The notes under the pieces are model-generated. The model did no database searches. It saw only the letters and a program-made list of their open reading frames with translations, and was not told the DNA's origin. Of a stretch of 50,568 nucleotides of DNA, positions 40,634 through 48,196 are shown in pieces; the first letter of the stretch is position 1, and the number at the start of each line of letters is the position of its first letter. The translations under genes and the position numbers were made by a program. The DNA is from Lachnospiraceae bacterium (GTDB lineage: Bacteria > Bacillota > Clostridia > Lachnospirales > Lachnospiraceae): positions 1 through 50,568 of the forward strand of contig JAILLW010000030.1 in assembly GCA_024692955.1 (NCBI GenBank), read 5' to 3'.

Positions 40634-42642
40634 TATTGTTTCTCCACGATGATACCGTCGCGGTATGCGGCAAGAAGGTTCTCGAGCTGGCGGATGCTCT
40701 CCCGGATCTCCACACCGGCATCCGTCTGGGAAACGCGGATCCTTGAGCCTGCCACCTCGATCTGGGTCGTATCGGAAAGGATATCGGATTCGTTCCGGAT
40801 CGCCGCCTCCGTGGACTCGAACATCTCATGTGCCACAAGACGCATTCCGTGGGAGCTCGCGATCAGCGTATACCCCGCGATCCCGGTCTTCCCCTGATAG
40901 GCCTTTGAAAAGCCGCCGTCAATGATGAGCAGCTTCCCGTCGCACTTGATCGGCGTTTCGCCCTTCTTAAGCTCTACCGGCACATGCCCGTTGATGATAT
41001 GCGAATTCTTCGGATCGAGTCCGAATTCTTCGAGGATCCTGCAGACAGTCTTCTCGTCATCAAGCAGGGAATAATACGTATTCTTTGTTTCCTTATGTGT
41101 TTCCGGATCATCGATGAAATACCTCTCGAAGGTCGTCATCTTATCCTTGCCGAAAACAGGCGAATTCGGTCCCGCCCAGATATACCAGATATAGTCCTGG
41201 GCTCTTCGCATTCCCTTTGTATCGTTCTTCTCATAATAGCCCTTCCGGGCGTAGTTATCGAGAACATCATAGAGAGCGCGTCCCCTGTATTCCTTCCCGT
41301 CGATGGTAACGGAGCGGAAATTACCGTTTTCATCAAGCGGCATGCAGCCGTGATAAAGAAGATTCGAGTTGTGGATCTTGTAAAGCCCGCCGTTCGTATA
41401 GAGGAACCGCACATGCTTCTGCAGCTTCTCGGAATTCATAAAAGCCTTCCTTAAGCGCTGCATGACCGCGATCTCCTCGGCATTCAGCCAGTAGGGATCG
41501 GCGGGATCCACCGTCGGAAAATCCGTATCGTTTATGGGATAGACCTTCCCGTAGCACTCGACCGTCCTGTTCTCATAATCGATCTTGTCAAGAAGAAGGC
41601 GGTCCTGCATCCCGAATTCCGGATGCATTTTGATGACCTGTCCCTCAAGCTTGAACTGCAGGATCGAAATGGCCTTGTGGATCTTCATGTCGAGGCTCAG
41701 GTCCTTCGTATTGTAATCCGTGTTGTATCTGATGGAAAAAGAAGAGCAGTCCGTATCGGCATACGTATCCATCGCAAAGGTCGCAAGCGGGATCAGATTG
41801 ATCCCGTAACCGTCCTCGAGGATGTCAAGATTCCCGTAACGGACGGCATTCCTGATCACGGTCGCAATACAGGCAAGATGTCCGCACGCCGCACCCATCC
41901 AGACGATGTCATGGTTTCCCCACTGCACATCGACCGAATGATAGTCCATCAGCGCGTCCATAATGATATGCGGTCCTGGGCCGCGGTCATAGATATCCCC
42001 GACGATATGCAGATGATCGACGACAAGCCGCTGTATGAGATTGCAGATTGCGATGATGAAATCCCTCGCGGAGCCGATCCTTATGATCGTATGAATGATC
42101 TCGTTATAATACATCTCCTTGTCGGAGATATCACTCCTTTCCGTGATCAGTTCCTCGATCACGTAGGAAAACTCCTTCGGGAGCGCCTTTCTTACCTTGG
42201 AGCGCGTATACTTCGAAGCCACATGCTTCGTAATGCGCACGAGCCTGTGGAGCGTAATCTTATACCAGTCCTCGAGATCCGCCTCTTCTTCCTCGAAGCC
42301 GCCTCTTGCGCCCTGCCCCGAATCATGGGCGGCGTCACAGACGATATCCAGTTTTTCCTCCGGGTAATAGATGAGTGTAGCCAGAGACTTTTTATCCCGC
42401 TCGGAAAGTTCATTCCCGAGCTCCTCGTCAAGGGCACGCCGAACCGCGCCCGAACCGTTCTTCAGAACATGCAGAAACTGCTCGTACTCGCCGTGTACAT
42501 CCGTAAGAAAATGCTCCGTCCCCTTCGGAAGGTTCAGGATCGCCTGCAGATTGATGATCTCAGTCGATGCCGCCGCCACGGTCGGATACTGTTTCGCGAT
42601 GCTCTTTAAATATTTTAATTCCGTTTCGTCAAAGGTGTTCAT
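40633..42642 (-). CDS. fbp: Fructose-1,6-bisphosphatase class III
   Basis: A 669-residue class III (Firmicutes-type) FBPase of the metallophosphoesterase fold. Seen: LTDVHGEYEQF near residue 47, HIVGDIYDRGPGPHIIMDALM near 215, QWGNHDIVWMGAA near 243, and the C-terminal HIINGHVPVELKKGETP and LLIIDGGFSKAYQG. It makes fructose-6-phosphate in gluconeogenesis and fits the PPDK of this genome. It lies 26 bases after dapB and overlaps hisA by one base. A weak AAGGGG lies 13 bases upstream of the start. Confidence 0.95.
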   Translation of the reverse strand: MNTFDETELKYLKSIAKQYPTVAAASTEIINLQAILNLPKGTEHFLTDVHGEYEQFLHVLKNGSGAVRRALDEELGNELSERDKKSLATLIYYPEEKLDIVCDAAHDSGQGARGGFEEEEADLEDWYKITLHRLVRITKHVASKYTRSKVRKALPKEFSYVIEELITERSDISDKEMYYNEIIHTIIRIGSARDFIIAICNLIQRLVVDHLHIVGDIYDRGPGPHIIMDALMDYHSVDVQWGNHDIVWMGAACGHLACIATVIRNAVRYGNLDILEDGYGINLIPLATFAMDTYADTDCSSFSIRYNTDYNTKDLSLDMKIHKAISILQFKLEGQVIKMHPEFGMQDRLLLDKIDYENRTVECYGKVYPINDTDFPTVDPADPYWLNAEEIAVMQRLRKAFMNSEKLQKHVRFLYTNGGLYKIHNSNLLYHGCMPLDENGNFRSVTIDGKEYRGRALYDVLDNYARKGYYEKNDTKGMRRAQDYIWYIWAGPNSPVFGKDKMTTFERYFIDDPETHKETKNTYYSLLDDEKTVCRILEEFGLDPKNSHIINGHVPVELKKGETPIKCDGKLLIIDGGFSKAYQGKTGIAGYTLIASSHGMRLVAHEMFESTEAAIRNESDILSDTTQIEVAGSRIRVSQTDAGVEIRESIRQLENLLAAYRDGIIVEKQ

Positions 42643-42668
42643 TTATCGGCAAAACGCCCCTTGGAAGC

Positions 42669-43424
42669 CTACCCGATCACGTCGGACATATCATACATGC
42701 CCGCAGTCTTGCCGGAAAGGAACTTCGCCGCCGCCACGGCCCCCTTCGCGAATACCGCGCGGGAATAGGCCCTGTGCGAGAAGGTGATGACCTCATCCGT
42801 CCCCGCGAAGATCACGTCATGATCGCCGACAATGGTTCCGCCGCGTACCGCGGAATAGCCGATCTCGTTCTTCGGACGGGCCATCCTTCTTTCGGAACGG
42901 TCATATACATCCTCATACTCGCCGGGAAGAGCGGACTTGATCGCCTCTCCGAGCGCCAGCGCCGTACCGGAGGGTGCATCCAGCTTTTTATTATGATGCT
43001 TCTCCACGATCTCAATGTCGAAACCGGCCTCGGCAAGTACGGGAGAAAGCTCCTTCAGCGCACGGATAAGAAGATTGATCCCGAGAGACATATTCGCGGA
43101 TCTTAGGATCGCCGTCTTTTTCGATGCCGCCTCCACGCGGGATAACTGCGTATCGGAAAGCCCGGTGGTGCAAAGGACTACGGGAATATTCTTCGCTTCC
43201 GCGTAGTCGAGCACGTCATCCACCGCTTTCGCATTTGAAAAGTCGATAATGACATCCGTGTCATCCTTTACATACTTTATGCTGGAATATACGGGGAAAT
43301 CGTTCTTTATTCCCTCAAAAACATCCACGCCGGCCGAGATCACGACGCCTTCCGTTTCTTTGACGATGCTGCTGATCATTTGGCCCATGCGGCCGTTGCA
43401 GCCGTGGAGAAGTATGCGCACCAT
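42669..43424 (-). CDS. dapB: 4-hydroxy-tetrahydrodipicolinate reductase
   Basis: A 251-residue NAD(P)H-dependent reductase in lysine and diaminopimelate synthesis. N-terminal nucleotide motif HGCNGRMGQM, the VVLCTTGLS region near 90, the catalytic EKHHNKKLDAPSGTAL motif near 145 and the C-terminal FSHRAYSRAVFAKGAVAAAKFL. The start at 43424 is favoured because AAGAGGAT precedes it; an upstream ATG would add 16 non-family residues. It directly follows dapA. Confidence 0.95.
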   Translation of the reverse strand: MVRILLHGCNGRMGQMISSIVKETEGVVISAGVDVFEGIKNDFPVYSSIKYVKDDTDVIIDFSNAKAVDDVLDYAEAKNIPVVLCTTGLSDTQLSRVEAASKKTAILRSANMSLGINLLIRALKELSPVLAEAGFDIEIVEKHHNKKLDAPSGTALALGEAIKSALPGEYEDVYDRSERRMARPKNEIGYSAVRGGTIVGDHDVIFAGTDEVITFSHRAYSRAVFAKGAVAAAKFLSGKTAGMYDMSDVIG

Positions 43425-43488
43425 ATGGGTATCCTCTTTCTTCTTATGAATCTGCTCCGCGGGTGCTGCCACCCGCTCTTCGTATGTC

Positions 43489-44373
43489 TTAAAGAACTCC
43501 GAAGTCCTTCATGGCCTTTTCGAGCTTCGCTGCATTCTCGGGCTCCATTTCCGTGAGGGGCCGGCGGAGAACTCCGGTATCCCTTCCCTGAAGTTCAAGG
43601 GCCTTCTTGATGGGGATCGGATTTACTTCGCAGAACAGCGCATCGATGAGAGGAATCGCGCGAAGCTGAAGTTCCGCGGCTTCCTTCGTCTTTCCGCCAA
43701 GATACAGTTCGACGATATCATGCGTCTCCTCGGGGGCAACGCCGGATAAAACGGAGATCACGCCGATCCCGCCAAGGGAAAGGAGCGGAACCACCTGATC
43801 GTCGTTTCCGGAATAAAGATCGATCTTTCCGTCCGTCAGGTTCATGATCTTCGCCACCTGGGAGATATTGCCGGAAGCTTCCTTCACGCCGACGATGTTC
43901 GGAACGTCCTTATGGAGGCGTGCGATGGTTGCGGGCGCGATGTTCACTCCGGTCCTTCCCTGGATGTTATAAAGGATCATGGGGATCTTCACGGATTCCG
44001 CCACGATCTTAAAATGCTCATAAAGTCCGTTCTGGGTCGCCTTGTTGTAATAGGGCGATACCACGAGGATCCCGTCAGCGCCTGCTTTTTCCGCTTCGCC
44101 GGACAGATAAACGGCCGTCTCCGTGCAGTTGGAGCCGGTTCCTGCCACAACGGGGATCCGCTTATTGACCACTTCACAGCAGTGCTTAATCACCGCAATA
44201 TGCTCTTCATGGGAAAGGGTGGATGCCTCTCCGGTAGTCCCGCAGACGATGATCGCATCGGTCTTGTGCGCGATCTGATACTCAATCTGCTCCGTGAATT
44301 TCTCGTAATCAACCGAACCGTCCCTGTGGAAAGGGGTCGTGATCGCAATTCCTGCTCCTTTGAAAATAGCCAT
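43489..44373 (-). CDS. dapA: 4-hydroxy-tetrahydrodipicolinate synthase
   Basis: A 294-residue class I aldolase TIM barrel condensing pyruvate with aspartate semialdehyde. Seen: ITTPFHRDGSVDYEKF, CGTTGEASTLSHEEH with the catalytic Thr, VVSPYYNKATQ, the Tyr-containing motif YNIQGRTGVN near 133 and the Schiff-base Lys in VGVKEASGN near 161. The motif normally reads YNVPGRT; here Gln replaces Pro. GAAGGAGTAG precedes the start. Next to dapB in the same orientation. Confidence 0.95.
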   Translation of the reverse strand: MAIFKGAGIAITTPFHRDGSVDYEKFTEQIEYQIAHKTDAIIVCGTTGEASTLSHEEHIAVIKHCCEVVNKRIPVVAGTGSNCTETAVYLSGEAEKAGADGILVVSPYYNKATQNGLYEHFKIVAESVKIPMILYNIQGRTGVNIAPATIARLHKDVPNIVGVKEASGNISQVAKIMNLTDGKIDLYSGNDDQVVPLLSLGGIGVISVLSGVAPEETHDIVELYLGGKTKEAAELQLRAIPLIDALFCEVNPIPIKKALELQGRDTGVLRRPLTEMEPENAAKLEKAMKDFGVL

Positions 44374-44419
44374 TTTTCTACTCCTTCAAGATGCCTTTTA
44401 TGATTGGTCCGATATTTCT

Positions 44420-44893
44420 TTATTTTCTTGCCGTAATGGAAGAAACATGGTCCGAGATCGCAAGGATCCGGTCGTCCAGTGTGATTCCGGTCAGAATGAT
44501 GTCCATATGCTCCGGTGCCGTTTTAAGGATCTCCTCAAGCTCTTCGATGCTTATGATCCCGTTGTCCGCGATGCCGAGGATCTCGTCAAGTACCAGAAGA
44601 TCGCATCCGCCGGTGGAGATCACCTTCTTCGCAAAATTAATCCCGTTCCGGATGTTTATGGTCTCCTCTTCCTTTCGGGAATCGGGAAGATCATCGAATT
44701 TCACATCCGTTTTCTCAAAGCGGAAGATCTTGAGCTCCGGCTCGAGCCGGCTGATCATCTCCGATTCGATCACCCCTTTTCCCTTGAGAAACTGAATGAT
44801 CACCACACGGTCGCCGGCCGCAGCTCTCTGCAGCGCTTCTCCGATAGCCGCGGGAGATTTACCGTGTCCCTCGCCTGTAAATACATTGATCAT
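44420..44893 (-). CDS. Corrinoid ATP:cob(I)alamin adenosyltransferase (CobA/BtuR-type)
   Basis: A 157-residue P-loop protein of the CobA/CobO/BtuR family, which transfers the adenosyl group of ATP to cob(I)alamin or its precursors. The P-loop reads TGEGHGKSPAA near residue 6, and VVIIQFLKGKG and DLLVLDEILG are family motifs. It is shorter than CobA of enteric bacteria (about 195). AGGAGGGG precedes the start. It lies between valS and dapA; no other corrinoid gene is near, so it may serve salvage. Confidence 0.88.
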   Translation of the reverse strand: MINVFTGEGHGKSPAAIGEALQRAAAGDRVVIIQFLKGKGVIESEMISRLEPELKIFRFEKTDVKFDDLPDSRKEEETINIRNGINFAKKVISTGGCDLLVLDEILGIADNGIISIEELEEILKTAPEHMDIILTGITLDDRILAISDHVSSITARK

Positions 44894-44932
44894 ATGGAAT
44901 TCCCCTCCTCACGGTATCTTAACACAAGTTAC

Positions 44933-47617
44933 CTACTTGCGCAATTCCGAGAGGCGTTTTTCAACCTCGTCGAGCATTCCGGTATACTTCTTAAGTTTCG
45001 CCTTTTCTTCCTCCACCTTTTCGGCCGGCGCTTTGGATACGAAGCGCTCGTTCTTCAGCATTCCGTCCGCCCTCCGGATCTCGGCCTGAAGGCGTTCCTT
45101 CTCATCGGACAGCCTCCGGATCTCCGCCTCGATGTCCACCAGCTCCGCAAAGGGGATATACAGGGTCGCGTTATGGATCATTACGGAAACGGCATCATCC
45201 GCGATGCCTTCCTTATCGTTCTTCACCGTAAGCTCCGATGCGCCGGCAAGGCTCATAAAGAAGAGTCTGCCGTCCGTAAACGCGCTCCGTACCTCTTCGT
45301 CCTCGGAAACCACGAATACGGAAGCTTTTCTGGAGGGGGCCACGTTCATTTCCTTGCGTACCGCACGGATCCCGCGAACCGCGTCCTTGATGAGACCGAT
45401 GGCGTTTTCTTCCTTTGAAAAGGCGCGGTCCTCCTTCCATACCGGCCAGTCGGAGATCATGATCGACTCTTCCTTCGTCTGAAGATTGCAGAAGATCTCC
45501 TCCGTTACGAAAGGCATATAGGGATGCAGAAGCTTCAGCGAATCAAGCAGCACCGCACGGGCGGTGTAGAGCGCCGCTGTCTGGGATGCGGCATCATCCG
45601 AATTATAAAGCCGGGGCTTTACCATTTCGATGTACCAGTCGCAGAATTCGTCCCAGATAAAGTCATAGACCTTCTGTACCGCGATCCCGAGCTCGAAGGC
45701 GTCCATGTTTTCGGTCGCCTCGCGGATGAGCGTATTCAGCTTGGAAAGGATCCATTTGTCCACGGGCTCAAGCTTCACATCGATCTGGGTAAGATCTTCG
45801 ATCTTCGAAGCGATCTCCGGGTTCTGATCGAGATTCATAAGAAGGAATCTCGACGCGTTCCAGATCTTGTTCGCGAAATTACGCGACGCTTCCACTCTTT
45901 CATTGTAAAAACGCATATCATTGCCCGGCGCGTTGCCCGTGATCAGGGTAAGGCGAAGCGCGTCCGCGCCGTAATTCTCGATGATCTCAAGAGGATCGAT
46001 CCCGTTCCCCAGGGATTTGGACATCTTCCGCCCCTGGGCATCCCGTACAAGGCCGTGGAAGAGCACGGTCTTAAAAGGCCGCTCACCCATCTGCTCATAG
46101 CCGGAAAAGATCATCCGGATAACCCAGAAGAAGATGATGTCATAGCCCGTTACAAGGACATCCGTCGGATAAAAATACTTAAGATCCTCCGTCCTGTCCG
46201 GCCAGCCGAGGGTCGAGAAGGGCCAGAGCGCCGAAGAGAACCAGGTGTCCAGCGTATCGGGATCCTGCTCGAAATGGGATTTTCCGCACTTCGGACAAAC
46301 TGCGGGCATTTCCTTCGCAACCACGATCTCTCCGCAGTCCCTGCAGTAATAAGCCGGGATCCGGTGGCCCCACCAGAGCTGGCGGGATATGCACCAGTCG
46401 CGGATGTTGTCCGTCCAGTTGAAATAGGTCTTTTCCATCCGTTTCGGGATCAGGCGGATCTCGCCTTCCTTAACGGCCTTGACCGCGGGCTTGATGAGCT
46501 CATCCATCTTTACGAACCACTGCTTCTTAACCATCGGCTCGATAGTGGTGCCGCAGCGGTCGTGGGTCCCCACGTTGTGAACATGATCCTCGATCCCGAC
46601 AAGCAGCCCCATCTCCTCAAGTTCTTTCACGATCTGTCTGCGGGCCTCATAACGGTCCATTCCCGCGAATTTGCCGCCGTTTTCGTTGATGGTTGCGTCA
46701 TCGTTCAGGATGTTGATCTCGGGAAGATTATGGCGCTTTCCTACTTCGAAATCGTTCGGGTCATGCGCCGGCGTGATCTTAACGACGCCGGTCCCGAATT
46801 CCATATCCACATATTCGTCGGCAACGATGGGCAGCTCCCTGTTGATAAAGGGAAGCAACAGTTTTCTGCCGATGATGTCCTTATATCTTTCATCGTTCGG
46901 ATTGACCGCCACCGCGGTATCGCCAAGCATCGTTTCCGGACGGGTCGTCGCAAATTCAATGAAGTCCGTCTTGCTGACACTCCCGTCATTTTCGATGAAA
47001 GGATATTTGATATGCCAGAAATGGCCTGCCTGCTCCTCATATTCCACCTCGGCATCCGAGATCGAGGTATTGCAGACCGGACACCAGTTGATGATCCTGC
47101 TGCCCTTATAGATCCAGCCTTTTTCATGCATCTTTACAAAGACTTCCGTGACCGCGCGGTTGCAGCCCTCGTCCATGGTGAAGCGCTCCCGGTCCCAGTC
47201 GCAGGAAGAGCCCATCTTTTTAAGCTGGGAAATGATCCTTCCGCCGTATTCCTCCTTCCATTCCCAGGCACGCTTCAGGAAGCCTTCCCTGCCGAGATCC
47301 TCCTTGCTGATTCCCTGCTGCTTCAGGGTCTCGATGATCCGGACCTCGGTGGCGATGGAGGCATGGTCCGTGCCGGGCTGCCAGAGGGCATTATAGCCCT
47401 GCATCCTCTTATAACGGATCAGGATGTCCTGCATCGTATTGTCCAGCGCGTGCCCCATATGGAGCTGTCCCGTAATGTTCGGGGGCGGGATCACGATCGT
47501 AAAGGGTGTCTTCTTCGGATCCGGTTCCGCATGGAAGTATTTATTGTCCTCCCACTTTTTGTAAAGCCGGTCCTCAATATCTTTCGGATCATAGGTTTTC
47601 GCGAGTTCTCTGCTCAT
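44933..47617 (-). CDS. valS: Valyl-tRNA synthetase
   Basis: An 894-residue class I aminoacyl-tRNA synthetase. The HIGH-type motif is [18 protein letters not shown] near residue 44, the editing domain (about 190-330) includes [24 protein letters not shown] is present as [11 protein letters not shown] near 530, and the C-terminal coiled coil (about 830-894) is intact. The zinc-type CRDCGE and CPKCGK pairs lie near 415-435. No T-box motif (GGTGGTACCGCG) was found in the 130-base leader, so regulation is probably not by a classical T-box. First gene of the run valS-cobA-dapA-dapB-fbp-hisA. Confidence 0.97.
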   Translation of the reverse strand: MSRELAKTYDPKDIEDRLYKKWEDNKYFHAEPDPKKTPFTIVIPPPNITGQLHMGHALDNTMQDILIRYKRMQGYNALWQPGTDHASIATEVRIIETLKQQGISKEDLGREGFLKRAWEWKEEYGGRIISQLKKMGSSCDWDRERFTMDEGCNRAVTEVFVKMHEKGWIYKGSRIINWCPVCNTSISDAEVEYEEQAGHFWHIKYPFIENDGSVSKTDFIEFATTRPETMLGDTAVAVNPNDERYKDIIGRKLLLPFINRELPIVADEYVDMEFGTGVVKITPAHDPNDFEVGKRHNLPEINILNDDATINENGGKFAGMDRYEARRQIVKELEEMGLLVGIEDHVHNVGTHDRCGTTIEPMVKKQWFVKMDELIKPAVKAVKEGEIRLIPKRMEKTYFNWTDNIRDWCISRQLWWGHRIPAYYCRDCGEIVVAKEMPAVCPKCGKSHFEQDPDTLDTWFSSALWPFSTLGWPDRTEDLKYFYPTDVLVTGYDIIFFWVIRMIFSGYEQMGERPFKTVLFHGLVRDAQGRKMSKSLGNGIDPLEIIENYGADALRLTLITGNAPGNDMRFYNERVEASRNFANKIWNASRFLLMNLDQNPEIASKIEDLTQIDVKLEPVDKWILSKLNTLIREATENMDAFELGIAVQKVYDFIWDEFCDWYIEMVKPRLYNSDDAASQTAALYTARAVLLDSLKLLHPYMPFVTEEIFCNLQTKEESIMISDWPVWKEDRAFSKEENAIGLIKDAVRGIRAVRKEMNVAPSRKASVFVVSEDEEVRSAFTDGRLFFMSLAGASELTVKNDKEGIADDAVSVMIHNATLYIPFAELVDIEAEIRRLSDEKERLQAEIRRADGMLKNERFVSKAPAEKVEEEKAKLKKYTGMLDEVEKRLSELRK

Positions 47618-47746
47618 GATTCATGTCCTTTCATATGTCGCGGCCGGCGGTACAATGATCGTTGTCAGGCAAGTCTGCCCCGGTCAAACGGCCTTCGGCC
47701 CTGTTATCTGTTACAGTACGGAATGTTTCGTGCTTCACACTTTGCA

Positions 47747-47780
47747 AAATTTAACGGGCAGTTCCGGAAGAACTGCCCGT
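47747..47780 (-). terminator. Terminator of the 90-residue orphan gene
   Basis: On the minus strand, ACGGGCAGTTC / GAACTGCCCGT pairs perfectly over 11 bp around a short loop, followed by TAAATTTT. It separates the orphan gene from valS. Confidence 0.9.
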
Positions 47781-47785
47781 ACATA

Positions 47786-48058
47786 TCATTCGAATGCTTC
47801 CTCCCCCTGAGGGGCCATGACTCGCGCGGCATTCTGCCGGCTCATTGCCATCTGGCTGTCGAGGATGTCGGCGAAGTTTTTCGTCTCACCTCGTTTCAGG
47901 GGATTCTCGTTCAAGCTGTCGCTGTACAATGCGGAGTAGTCCGTACCCGGAGCTTTCGTAACATCTTCTTCCAGCGGCTTGACTCGATTCATGCTCGAAG
48001 GACTTATGGAATTGGTATTATAGATATACGGCTGAAAGCCGATCGGAGAAATACCCAT
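47786..48058 (-). CDS. Small uncharacterised protein, 90 residues
   Basis: I do not recognise this protein with certainty. It begins MGISPIGFQPYIYNTNSIS and has a C-terminal block NPLKRGETKNFADILDSQMAMSRQNAARV that looks like a conserved amphipathic helix. It has no signal peptide or cysteines. Similar small Lachnospiraceae proteins exist, some near motility genes, but no such context is visible here. A promoter (48092-48121), an AAAGGGAC ribosome site and a strong terminator make it a true monocistronic gene rather than a chance frame. Confidence 0.75.
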   Translation of the reverse strand: MGISPIGFQPYIYNTNSISPSSMNRVKPLEEDVTKAPGTDYSALYSDSLNENPLKRGETKNFADILDSQMAMSRQNAARVMAPQGEEAFE

Positions 48059-48091
48059 ATCTTTGTCCCTTTCGGTTCACTGTTTCAGAAC

Positions 48092-48121
48092 ATTCTACTC
48101 CTTTTCGGGGGCAGGTGTCAA
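48092..48121 (-). promoter_or_regulatory. Promoter of the 90-residue gene
   Basis: On the minus strand, a perfect TTGACA (48121-48116), an 18-base spacer and TAGAAT (48097-48092), about 35 bases upstream of the start. Confidence 0.8.
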
Positions 48122-48122
48122 G

Positions 48123-48164
48123 GGGGGCCGCCGCACCCGCGGATACGGCAGCCCTCTTTTCACT
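48123..48164 (-). terminator. Hairpin after the BspA-like gene, without U-run
   Basis: On the minus strand, GGGCTGCCG pairs with CGGCGGCCC around a GC-rich loop. A T-run is missing, and the stem abuts the -35 box of the next promoter, so termination efficiency is uncertain. Confidence 0.5.
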
Positions 48165-48196
48165 TAAATCTCTTTAAAACCTGAAATCCGTAGCCT

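Noticed and set aside
47618-47746. T-box leader for valS
   Set aside because: No AGGGTGGNACCGCG motif and no suitable antiterminator/terminator pair before the start; the only strong terminator belongs to the upstream gene.
45524-48184. An 886-codon open frame on the plus strand opposite valS
   Set aside because: It is antisense to a full-length valyl-tRNA synthetase, has no recognisable domain, and long antisense frames are common with this codon bias.
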